From the NCBI GenBank assembly GCA_030159075.1, contig BROG01000134.1, positions 1,064,501-1,128,500 on the forward strand: 64,000 bases of DNA, given 5' to 3'. Numbering within the stretch: the stretch's first letter is position 1; the number at the start of each line of letters is the position of its first letter. Below the pieces are notes generated by a model. The model saw nothing but the letters and a program-made list of their open reading frames with translations, did not search any database and was not told the origin of the DNA. Positions 1 to 13,113 of this stretch are shown one piece after another. The position numbers and the translations under genes were made by a program. The DNA is from Atrina japonica. Its lineage: Eukaryota; Mollusca; Bivalvia; Pterioida; Pinnidae.

Positions 1-772
1 CATAAATTGTGATATAAAAAATGACAATTTACATTGATGTAACTAGACAATTCTACAGGGAATTTCAGGTCCTACAAAGCACACGATCATTAAACTAAGC
101 ACCTTTTTTCAAGAATATTAGATGAGTATTCATTAACAAATGTAGAATAGACATAAAATATGCTTTGGATGGAATCAATTACAAGAAAAAAACTTACAAT
201 ACTAAATGAATTTATCTCGATTATGGAAAACATAACACTGATCATTTGGTAAAACACCTTTTAACTTATACATATTAAAACAATAAAATTAAAATTTCTG
301 CAAAAACAGTATCATATTGTGAAGATTTTCTTCCATAAAAACTTGTATTCAAATTGCCAACGATAAGTAATTCTGTAAAGTGTATTTTCCATAGCAGTAA
401 AAGTTCTTGAGTAGTAGTATATAATGTATCTATAAATGAAATCAACTGTTACGAAAATACATTATTAAATGGCAAACTGAATTAAATTTTCCTTAACTGG
501 TAGAAAATAAATGCGAATATTTTTAGGGTATATAAAACAAATCTTTAGATGTTTCAATAGAACAATGGCAAAGACGAAATATTTGTAGACCATGAACATG
601 TAAACAATTCTACCATATAACTTCTGCAAGAAAATATAAAATTACATCTATTTTATGAATATCACGTATCCTAAAAACTTGAAAAAGAAATAATGGATAT
701 TATATTTATGAAATATCGTACAACCCACTTGAGTGTTATGCAATAATACATTCAATACAACTTATATTCTGG

Positions 773-774
<2 letters not shown>
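1..774. other. AT-rich 3' flank of gene A, no gene seen
   Basis: No supported reading frame. About 40 bases at 23-64 recur at 861-901 on the far side of the (AT)n tract. No canonical AATAAA signal for gene A was identified in the minus-strand sequence here. Confidence 0.5.

Positions 775-857
<83 letters not shown>
775..857. repeat. (AT)n microsatellite, about 83 bp
   Basis: Uninterrupted alternating AT in the 3' flank of gene A. Confidence 0.95.
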
Positions 858-859
<2 letters not shown>

Positions 860-1292
860 TGACAATTTACATTGATGTACTTAGACATTTCTACAGGGAA
901 TACTTATACTAGTATATGAGATTGCCATGCGTTTGTGTATGAACAGTTACAGCGGTTACAGAAGGTACCGTACGGCCGTACGGGTCTATTTATGAACACA
1001 ATATTTTTCTGACAAAGATATTCTTACGGAAAATAATTATCTATCAACAGATATATATTACCTTATAAACACTTTTTCAAAAAATTTAGGAATATGTTTC
1101 ACACTGTGATAAAACTAATAAAAGCTATTTAGATATATTGCACTAACAATTATTCTTTTCCTTTTGAAGACGATCTGAAAAAAATCAATGTAACATTCGT
1201 CGAAAAACCGGAAATAAACATATACGGTATGCATGATACCTTATATTAGAAAAAGGTACTGCCTACCATGTATTACATTAGGTACAACTGCT

Positions 1293-1399
1293 TTATAAAA
1301 GATGGAACGTGAAATAAAGTGTAAACAATATCACATTTAAGGATTTTTTTGGTAGACTTGACCCGCTGATTCCAGTTGATTCTGTGGCGGTGTTAACAT
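1293..1399 (-). CDS. Gene A last coding exon: GPI-anchor-type tail and stop
   Basis: It reads in phase 1 from a TTTTACAG acceptor. A Thr/Ser/Gly-rich stretch with SGSS is followed by LPKKS, then a hydrophobic end (LNVILFTLYFTFHLL) and TAA. Small residues, a short polar spacer and about 15 hydrophobic residues with nothing after them is the usual GPI-attachment pattern. No cytoplasmic tail follows, so a transmembrane receptor is unlikely. The matching exon in gene B is 27912-28018, also 107 nt. Confidence 0.8.
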
Positions 1400-4300
1400 C
1401 TGTAAAAGACAAATGGTTGTCTTCAAATCAGTAAAAATATATATTACATCAAACTACTTAGGAAAAAGTCAATTAATACATTGATGCTGTTCATAGCATT
1501 AAAGCAAACAAGAGGTCCAGAGAGTTTTAAGTCGTTCATTTTGCATATTTGGGCAGTTATTAATCTGTGCAGCTTTATGAGACACAAGAGTATGTATCTA
1601 ACACTGCAGTCACTGACGACACAAGAGTACGTATCTAACACTGCAGTCACTGACGACACAAGAGTATTTATCTAACACTGCAGTCACTGACGACACAAGA
1701 GTATGTATCTAACACTGCAGTCACTAAAGACACAAGAATATGTATCTAACACTGCAGTCACTGACGACACAAGAGTATGTATCTAACACTGCAGTCACTG
1801 ACGACACAAGAGTATGTATCTAACACTGCAGTCACTGACGACACAAGAGTATGTATCTAACACTGCAGTCACTGACGACACAAGAGTATTTATCTAACAC
1901 TGCAGTCACTGACGACACAAGAGTATGTATCTAACACTGCAGTCACTGACGACACAAGAGTATGTATCTAACAATGCAGTCACTGACGACACAAGAGTAT
2001 GTATCTAACAATGCAGTCACTGACGACACAAGAGTATGTATCTAACACAGCAGTCACGGATGACACGAGAGTATGTATCTAACACTGCAGTCACTAAAAC
2101 ACAAGAGTAAGTAACTAACACTGCAGTCACTGACGACACAAGAGTATGTGTCTAACATTGCAATAGCTGTGTACCTGTACATTATCTATAACCTCTACCA
2201 AGGTAAAGTAGCACTTACGTGTTCTGTAAAAGAACAAAACAATAGGGTCCATTTTCCAAAAATAAGAATGCACAGGTTAAACCTGACACAAGGCATTACT
2301 GCAACTGTGTTATGTTCGTTGTCAGAAACAAATCTGTCACCCCTGTTATGACTCGTTGTGTTTGTAAACATGTGCCAACTTACCTTGGTAGACCTATTCT
2401 GCAGAGTCAAGGACCATGCCACGTGTACTGAACACCGTAGTGGCTGACAATACAAGAACATCTATTGAACACAACAGTCACGGACTGACTACGATATTCT
2501 GTTAATCTTTCAATCAAGCATAAAAAAGTTTCTCTCGTTTTTCGGGTCTGTCTTTCTTAGTTTTAAGTAAAATCTTTGTACATTGTACAACAGAATAGTG
2601 TACATAAGCGTGAAATACCTGTTGTTATTGACGTGGGTGTCGTTATCTGTACTTTGTCAGTTTTTGCTTTAGTGGTTAAGATTTGTGTACTTGTGTACAT
2701 TGTATCAGGTGTTTTTGTTTCTGCTGCTGTCGTTGTTGTTGTTGTAGATTTTTGCGACTTTGTCGTTGATGGCAAAGGTACACTGCCTTTGAAAACAGAA
2801 TACAATATTAGTCATTGAGCATTATAACTTTGGTATCATGTTTATAATATTTCAATATACCAAATAAGCTTTAGAGACTTGTAAAAACAGATTTAGCTAG
2901 TTAGTTACACTGTGATATAAGCAGTTGACAATCGAAACGCTCGCTGTTTATTAATTTCAGTGTGACATAGGCAGTTGATAATCAAACTGCTCACATTTAA
3001 TACATTTCAGTTTTACATAAGCGACAGATACTCCGGCTGCTTGCTGTTGGTAAGTGTGCCGTGATTAGTCAAATTAGGAAGTAAATTAAATAATAAATAG
3101 TAAATATAAGATCTATTTTAATACGTATAAATTCCTATGCAAATTACAACACATGTGTTTTAAATGGAGCTTATATTTACTATTGATTAATTAATTCACT
3201 ACCTAATTTAACTAATCACGCCACATAAAGTTCTACATAAGAGGCGGACATTCCAGCCGCTTGCTGAGGATAAGTTTACGTTTCACATAATATGTAGTTG
3301 ACAATCTTGTCCGGGGTTCGATTTCTTCTTTGTGGCAATACCCATTACAGAGTTACCATTACTCATCATGTGTTCTCCATTAGTATTGGTATTTGGAGAC
3401 AAGAAAATCGAAAAACCCAGGTAGCGTGTCACGATGGATGCAGCACGGTAATGGCTCCCCACTTCACTGACATGGGTCAAGTACACGGGTCAAACTTTTT
3501 CACATTTCTTATAAAGTTACATGTATCTATTAACGTATTCATATGGATGTCAAACATTACCGGGTGAAAAAAAAATCCACAGACGAAAAGCAGCTGACAC
3601 TCACTTTTGATTTCAGTTATTCCACTTTCCCTTCCATGTTTGTTCTCTGCAAAACATTCATAGCGTCCAAAATCATCTGGGTCCATACTATTGATTATCA
3701 TTGTAGCGTTTACCGCATTGTTTCCGTCTTGGACGACCTGTAACTTATGCTCGAGTGTAGCAGTTTCACTGTTTATTTTTCTCCACACTATTGTAGGCAG
3801 AGGCAATCCGATCGCCTTACACTGGATTGAAACTGATGTTCCTGGTGCCACCGTAATTACATCCGCCTTTACAGAAACTTCCGGTGGATCTATGAAAAGT
3901 ACGGGGTATTGTCAGTTTTGTATATGTGCTCAACATCCATGATGAAATATTTCACCAGATTACAACAAAAGCAGATATAGTTAAACGTGTTTACCGCGAA
4001 CATGTAAAGACTATAAGTTTTAACAATAATTTGCTATATACATGTATATGATATTATATTTATGTACATCCGTATCTGTATTCAAAATCATGGTCACTTG
4101 ATAAAAGTTCTTTAGTGCAATTATAAAACAAACAATTTCTTTCATTGCAAGTATACAGAGCGATATCTTTCAATTTTCAATGAAAGACATTCGGTCGTCA
4201 GGTGACCTGGTTGTTAACAGCTTTACTATAAATTTTGGCGTAGGTGTCGATAATTAACTTTTGGATACGCTAGTGAAAGTTTTTTTTATTTCACAACATA

Positions 4301-7300
4301 AATTTGCATTTGTCTTATTTCAATTGATTTGAAGGATTTGCTAGTAAATGCTGAAATACTTACGTAACAAAATACGATCAAATGCATGACATTCGGACCT
4401 ATAGTAATTTTATTTGGTATTTCTGAACAGAAAAGAAAACTACTTCTCGTGTCAGACAGCTGTTGAGCTGTTTCGTCATATGATAAACACCCCGCAAAGT
4501 CAATATATCTAATCAATGTGGGTCCAGCGGACTGGAGTTTCACAGAAAATTGTAATACATAAATATATATAAAAATAAGGATTGTTTTTCATTGTTTTGC
4601 AAAACAAAAGTGTGTGAAAGCAATTGCTCATGGGAAAAAATCATTATGCAGCATTCGTTCTGCGCAGACGTTTTGTTCATAAGCAATTTTGCTTTCACAC
4701 ACCAATGTTTTGCAACGATAAACGATTCTTTAGTAACGTATGTTATATGAAAATTATTTGATAAGAATATAAGCCTCATTCATAATCATATAATGAAAAC
4801 TTCCATGTGCTTTTCATTTGAAAACATATAATTTATACAGTAATTCACATTCATTATATACTAATATCAAGAGAATGATATGCAATTGTCGATAAACGTT
4901 AAATTTAGTTATAATCTACTTTCTTTTCCTTTGTTTTTTTTTCTTTTTTTTTAGTGAAACGGTTGTCCGATTCACATAAGATGGCGGGGCGGAGTAACAT
5001 TTCGATTACCATATGGACGATTCTACTCAATTTTCAGTTATGACAAGCTGCACCGGACAAACGTTTTATTCCTCACTGGATACCCTCTTGTGGAATGCCA
5101 GTGGTATCTCCCCGGGTACATTGTTACCGGGTTCTCTCCTCCATCAATAAAAACCGACCGCCACCTTACAAATGACAAATTATTGTGTGTGGCATAACAC
5201 AATATTAAAAATCAAAATAATTTTTATGATTATGAATAGACCCACGATCACTGTGATCCTGTAACTTTGAGTGGCAAAATGATACAAATTCCCGGAAAAT
5301 TACATGAAGAAACAATCAGTTACAATAACGACGTCTATGTTTTTGCGGGTTTCATTTTGCCACCCGGTCACAGAACTGCAGTTAAAGGGTCTATATAGAG
5401 ACAATAAACACTTACATTCTACGGTCAATATGGTTACCCTGTAACTTTCTACCGGCCCTGAATTACTTGCAATACATTTATACGCTCCTGCCTGATAACG
5501 TCCTATATACGATAAGTGTAAATAATTTCCCGTGCCAACTGGAATATATGAAATATATACACAACTACCTTGTAAGGTAAACAAGAAGCAATATTACTCA
5601 AGTGTAAAGTCGTTATTCGGAACTCGTCAGATGGTTAACTTTAAGTCCTATATTTATTCGACCTTGAATTTGTAGTTAAAAATCTTGATCCTCAGAAGAC
5701 ACCATTTCTCAAACTCCCAAAGATTTTATTTGTCATATGAAAACCGTCATTATATAACTTTTATCTTGAATTATTGACAATATACAGGGGTATATACAAC
5801 TTATATCCTACAATTTTACCGGGGTATATATAGTATAAACATGTATATTGACAGTATACATGGGTATATATAACTCATCCTGAAATTATACCGGGTACAT
5901 GTAGAATATATATTGACATTATACAAGGGTATGTATAGTGAGCTTGATATATTGACATCATATATGGGTATATATAATTTACATCTTGGCATTAGATCGG
6001 GGTGTTTTTAGCTTATATTTTGACATTATACAGGGGTGTATATAGCTTTTATATTGACATTATACACGGGTATATATAGCTTATATATTGATATTATACA
6101 GGGGTATATATTGTCATTATATAGGGGTGTATATAGCTTTTATTTTGTCATTATACACAGATATATATAGCTTATACATTGACATTATACAGGAGTATAT
6201 ATAGATTATATATTAACATTATGCCGGTGTATCTATAGCTTATATGTTAAGATAATATAATAACATATCTTGACATTATACAGGGGTATATAACACATAT
6301 ATTGATATTATACAGGGGTATATATAATTTATATCATGTCAAAATAACAATAGGGTAAATATAACTAATATTTTGAAAATATACCGGAGTATGTGTATTT
6401 TATATCGTGACATTTATTGGGGCTATATATAACTAATATCCTGATATTATACAGGGTTATATATAGCTTATATTATACAGGGTTATACACAGCTTATATC
6501 TTGACATTATACAAGGGTATGTAACAGGTCTCCAGACATTATACAGGGGGATACATAGCTTATATCTTGACATTATACTGGGGTATATAACTTATATCGT
6601 GATATTATACAGGGATATACATAGCATATATTTCAGGGTTATACTTAGCTTATATCTTGACATTATACAGGGGTATATAACTTATATCCCTACATTATAC
6701 AGGGTTATACATAACTTATATCTTGACATTATACAAGGCTATATATAGCTTATATCTTGACATTATACAGAGGTGTATATAGCCTATATCCTGACATTAT
6801 ACACGGGTATATAACTTATATCCTGTCATTATACAGGGTATATATAGCTTGTATCTTGACATAATGTAGGGGTATATATAGCTTATATTTGGATATTATA
6901 CAAGGGTATAAAATATGTATCCTGACAGTATACAGGGTTATACATAGCTTATATCTTGACATCATACACGGCTATATAAAGTTGACATTATACAAGGGTG
7001 TATATAGCCTATATCTTGACATTATACACGGGATTATAACTTATATCCTGTCATTATAGAGGGGTATATATAGTTTGTATCTTGACATTATACAGGCTAT
7101 ATATAGCTGATATCTTGACATTATACAGGGTATATATAGCTTATATCTTGATATTATACAGGGATATATAAAGCTTATATCTGGACATTATATAAGGGTA
7201 TATAACATGTATCCTGACATTATACAGGGTTATATGACATTGTACAGGGGGATACATAGCTTATATCTTAACATTATACAGGTATATATAACTTATATAG

Positions 7301-10300
7301 TGACATTATACAGGGATATACATAGATTATATCTTGACATTAAATCATTCATACTCAACTATTCAAGCGATGACATAACTACATAAGTTTCTCATAAAAT
7401 TAAATATTGGTGTTACACAGAGCATTTTGTGAAAATTGGGAAGAAGTATTTAATATGGTATGGTTGTTGCCAGCTTGGGCTCGCACTAATGGGGTTTTGT
7501 CCGATTTACTTGTACGGTAAGCACCCACTCACTCCAACATTAGTGTCAACAAGATACATTGATATAAGTTGTATTAACTTGTTTATCATTTGTTTAAAAA
7601 TAAATAAATCTTATTACTTTATTTGATAAATAAAATAACCCGATTAATACAAAATGAGTTATACCTGCTAAAGTTACATCATAAGCAATCTCACGGTACC
7701 ATGTTATATTTGGCGTCGGTATTCCTGTGGCATTACAAAATAGATCAACATTCATTCCTTCTACAGCCGTTAAATCAGGAGTTGACACTTGTATGGTAGG
7801 AATTCCTATGATATGAAAAAAATAAATATTGTTAAAAGGACTGTCATAAAATCTTCAGAACAAGTTATACAATATGTAGGTAAGAAATTGAATACATTTA
7901 ATTTTTATATGACATGTATATACATTTATATAGTACTTAAAGTTATATTGTCGATCAAAATGGTGGAAACTAAAAAATTCTAAACAACTTTTAGAAAATT
8001 TGATGGCACATAATTTTTCTCAAATTCAGAGGATCGAAACATACGACTTCTCTACTCTTTACACAAAAATCCCGCATAAAAGACTTTTTAGCATCATAGA
8101 CAACTGTTTTTTCTCTAAAATTTTAAATATCTAGTGACTGGTTATCCTGATACTTATTTTTCCTACACCAATCTGATTCTACACATAAATACACTGAAGT
8201 TGGTATAAAAAAAGATGCTGGAATTTCTAATAAGGTTTCGTAAGGTTTGGAGACGTGGTCTTTCAATAAACTGTCGGCATTCCTATGGTAACCAATAGTG
8301 CCCGTTTGTTGGCCGAACTGTCCCATTATTCACACGAAACAAACTTCAGAAACTGCTGAATCAAAAGAAGTTAAAGCTAACGGTGTCTTTTAATTTGATA
8401 TTTAGATATATCAACGACGTTTTGTCGATTAATAATGACGATTTTCATACACATGTCATGCGATATATCCCAGCGAACTAGAAATTAAAGATACAACAGA
8501 ATCAAACACACACGTCTCATACTTAGACATTTTACTTTTCATAGACACAGACGGGAAATTGGCCACTAAGCTATACGACAAACGCGACTATTTCTGCGTT
8601 CCCATCGTAAATTTTCCACATTTAAATAGTTATATCACACAAACACCCACAAAGAGTTTATATTTCACAAACGATCCGAGATGACATGGCGTGTTCAACA
8701 TATGAACATTTCATATACATATGTAAACTACTCACTGACAAATTGTGTTGACACAGTGATATCGAAAACCGCTGTTGGTGCCAACGTTCCGCAAATTGTA
8801 CAGTCGGTATAATAGTCTTGTTTGCGATTGCTGTGTTTCACTTAGTCAAATGTTGAGTTGCCATTCCGTTGGCGGTTGTTGAGACGTCTGTATCAATTGT
8901 GACGAGGATTCGTTCCTCATGTATTTTATTTGAACATGACTGTGGACTCACGGTGGGTGTGGCCGATCGACAGGGGATTATTAATCCTTCATGGCACCTG
9001 ATCCCACCTCTTGGTTTCCAGACATCCTAAAGATTTATAGTTTGGTATCTATGCTTTTTCATATTTTTTACCATGGTAAACTGATGGATTTTCATGCAAA
9101 GAGTGTGAACTAATATTCTGATATTGAAATAGTTTATAAATATCGCGAGTTCTTGTAAAGAATCGATATTATTCTACTAGTTTAATCTAATTCATTTAGT
9201 ACTGCCCAGTTTCCGAAGACGCTTCTGATAGGATAAAGGTTATTTTCAGACATTAACCATCTATTACCGATGTATTATAAGTAATGAATTTGAATTTCTT
9301 CTACAAATATAAAGTCCTCTGATAGGATAAAGCTTATTTTAAGACAATAACCATCTATTACCGATGTATTATAAGTAATGAATTTGAATTTCTTCTACAA
9401 ATTAAGTCTTTCAATTATGACAGTATTTCAATTGGGTACGACTGAATTTCAGAGGTAGGTGGGTTATAGTATGGCTTAATGTTAACTGCAAAAGTCAAAA
9501 GATGAAAAACAAAATGGCGTTATAATTACCAGCGTTGTAAAGTGTAAGTCCATCAGCTGAAGCTCCCAAGAAGTTTTCTGCACTACAGAGGTATGAGGTA
9601 AAATCACCAGGCACAATATCTGTGATATTAAGATATGTTACCAATTTGCTATTTTCTGCGTCAAATACATTTTCTATATGAAATCTCTTGTATTTCACGC
9701 CGAAAACAATTTTATCTAAATTCTTATACCAGGCTATGTGTGGCATAGGATAACCATGTACATGGCATTCCAAAGTGGCATTTTCACCAATAAGTTGTCC
9801 TACTCTGGAAAAAGGCGCCATGGTCGTTGGTTTAACTGTAATAAACATTAATAAAACATAAATAAACATGGTGAGGAGAAATTAAAGGAAGTACCAATGG
9901 ACAACCGACATTCAAAGTCCATTAGAATACGACAAATAAATTAGATATAAATATGGTCTCAACATGAAGAGCAATTGCGAATCCCTAACGGATGGGACCG
10001 GGTGTCCGGAAGGAGTCAGTGTCCCCTTGTTAGCATGACACACTTGTCAAGTTCAGTGAAAGATCAAGCTCGGTGAAAATGTCATCAGTTAATTTTATAT
10101 CTGATTGACCAAAGGGGGACATTGTATATGGTAATGCTCCAGAATACTATTCCTGAGAGACGGACTTAATATTGTCTAACAAGGTGAAGTGAGATGAACC
10201 CTACCCGCCTGTCATATCAAAAGTGCGCATAATATTATCAGATATGTACGGAAGCCGACACGTGTCACATGTAGTAATAAAAATAAGTCGTTATAACGAC

Positions 10301-13073
10301 ATATATCTTGTTATAACGACTTATAATGTTGTTATAACGACATATTAATTATCTTGTTATTACAAAACATTATGTCGTAATAACAAAATATTACGTCGTT
10401 ATAACAAGATATTATGTCGTTATAACTAGATATAAATTATTTTGTTATAACAAGATGTTATGTCGTAATAAGAAAATATGTCGTAATAACAAGATAATCA
10501 TCTTGTTATAACAAAATATTATGTCGTTATAACAAAGTAACATGTCGTAATAACAAAATATTATGTCGTAATAACAAGACATTATGTTGTTATAACGAGA
10601 TATGAAATATCTTGTTATAACAAGATATTATGTCATAATAACAAGATATAATGTTGTAATAAAGAGATATTATGTTGTTATAACAAGATATAAATTAACT
10701 TGTTATAACAAGATATTTTGCCGTTATAACGAGATATTATATCGTAATAATAAGATATTATGTTGTTATAATGAGATATGAATTATATTATGTTGTAATT
10801 TAAAGGAGTTATTTTCACAACGTTGGATAGATTCGAATCAGCAAATATTTTCCGATGGATTTTTGCGGACTGAAGGTTGCTTTTTTATAAAATAAATTAC
10901 ATCTTTTTGTCATTTAATTTTGTAAGTCGCATGTTCATTGGTCGGACATTGTACACCTATGAGAGTTAACTCGCACGCGACCCCATAGCGGATTGCTTTA
11001 GATCCTATACGTGACATATCCAAAAATGGGAGCGATTAGAGATCGGTTTTTAATTCGATTGATAACAAATCTTCTTAACATAACATACTCTTAATCTTAT
11101 CAGTTTTAATAAAACGTATTTATTAAGGTTGTGATAATAACATTATTAATCAAGAATGATAAAATGCGACATCAATAATGTCTTGTAACACAATTATTAC
11201 CCGATTGTAATGCAACATTGCATTATTATCTGGTAATAATTGTATTCCAAGACAATATGATCTGCCTTATTAACAACAACGATGTGAAAAATAATGCAAA
11301 TAAAACCTTAATAACTAACAATAGTAAGAAATCTCGCGGCCCACATACCCTTCCGTATATTTCATATTTCGTTATAACAACATATCTTGTTATTACGAAT
11401 AATATCTTGTTATAACAAGATAATTCATATGTCGTTATAACGATATAATATCTTGTTATTACAACATAATATCATGTTGTTACGACATAATATCTTGTTG
11501 TTACGACATGATATCTTGTTATAACAAGATAATTCATATGTCGTTATAACGACATAATATCTTGTTATTACAACATAATATCTTGTTGTTACGACATAAT
11601 ATCTTGTTGTTACGACATAATATCTTGTTATAACAAGATAATTCATATGTCGTTATAACGACATAATATCTTGTTAATACGACTTGATTATCTTGTTATT
11701 ACGATATAACATTTTGTTATAACAAGATAATTCATATGTCATTATGACGACATAATATCTTGTTATTACAACAAAACATCTTATTATTACGACATAATAT
11801 CTTGTTATAACAAGTTGATTTATATCATGTTATTACGACATAATATCTTGTTATTACGACATGATATTTTGTTCAAACAAGATATTTCATATCTCGTGAT
11901 AACAACATAATATAGTGTTATAACAACATAATATCTTGTTATAACTACATAATATTTTGTTATTACGACATATCTTGTGATAACAAGATAATTAATAACG
12001 ACATATTTTATTACTAAATGCGGCACATAGCGACTTCCATATGATGACGCTCTGATGTTTTGAGTGAGTAAACACTTTATACAGTGTGTGTGTGGGGGGG
12101 GGGGGTGTTTGTTTTTTTGGTTGGTTTGTTTTTGGGGGGCGTCACTATACGAAAACACATGACAACTGTGATTATTGATCATCAACCAAATTGGTCTATG
12201 CGGATATTTTAGACATACAGTTTGCATAATAAAAGTGTAAATATTGAGTGTTTTACAAGGAGATGCAAATTTGATTGATTTTTACTAAAATATACACAAT
12301 AAAGCAAAGAAGTTACAATATGGGGAAATATGGTTGTTTTACCACTTTTTAAAAAATCAACAAAATTTTGAACTAAGGTAGTTTTTGGTCACTCTGACAA
12401 CCAGAGACTATATCAGAATGCAATTGACGTCGTCTTTTCTACTTGATTATCACTCAAATACAAAATTGTTACTTACAAGAAACATAGACTGAAATGGTCT
12501 TTTGGTCTTGCTCCGACAAACTATTAGAGGCTACACATCGATAATACCCAGCGTCTGTCCGCTGTATTGATTCAAACACTAAGGTTGATCCAGTATCAAC
12601 TATAAAATAATTCAAATAATTCATTCAATCTGATAATTCAGTTTTATTTCACTATTAAACTTGAATCGGAAAACTGAAACTTCAAATATTATATAAAGTA
12701 TTACGTACTTAGTTCATATGTATCGAGTTCTTTTCGCTTGTACCATCGGATGGTCGGAACTGGATTTCCTGATGCGTTGCAAAATATTTCAACCCTCGTT
12801 CCTTCAACTTCGTAGATTCCGTATTGGGTATAATTAAATATAATAGGTGGATCTTAAAAAGGAAACAAATTAAACTATAAATATGAAAGGACGTTTATGT
12901 TTTGATAGATTACAACAAAGTACCACACTTCACCATTCTCAATTTATGAATGTTGCCACTTTGACTTGCTATAAGTCACGAAGCTAACAGAACTCATAAA
13001 GTACGTGTAAAGGGAGATAATTCAAATTTCTAAAATTCTAATGCTTATAAACAAATTAGAAAAACACATACAC

Positions 13074-13113
<40 letters not shown>

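Noticed and set aside
1581..2160. CRISPR-like array of 37-bp repeats
   Set aside because: Units are contiguous with no unique spacers, in a eukaryotic intron.
10285..12000. Origin of replication or operator suggested by the GTTATAAC palindromes
   Set aside because: The palindromes belong to tandem arrays inside an element with matching ends; nothing else supports a regulatory role.
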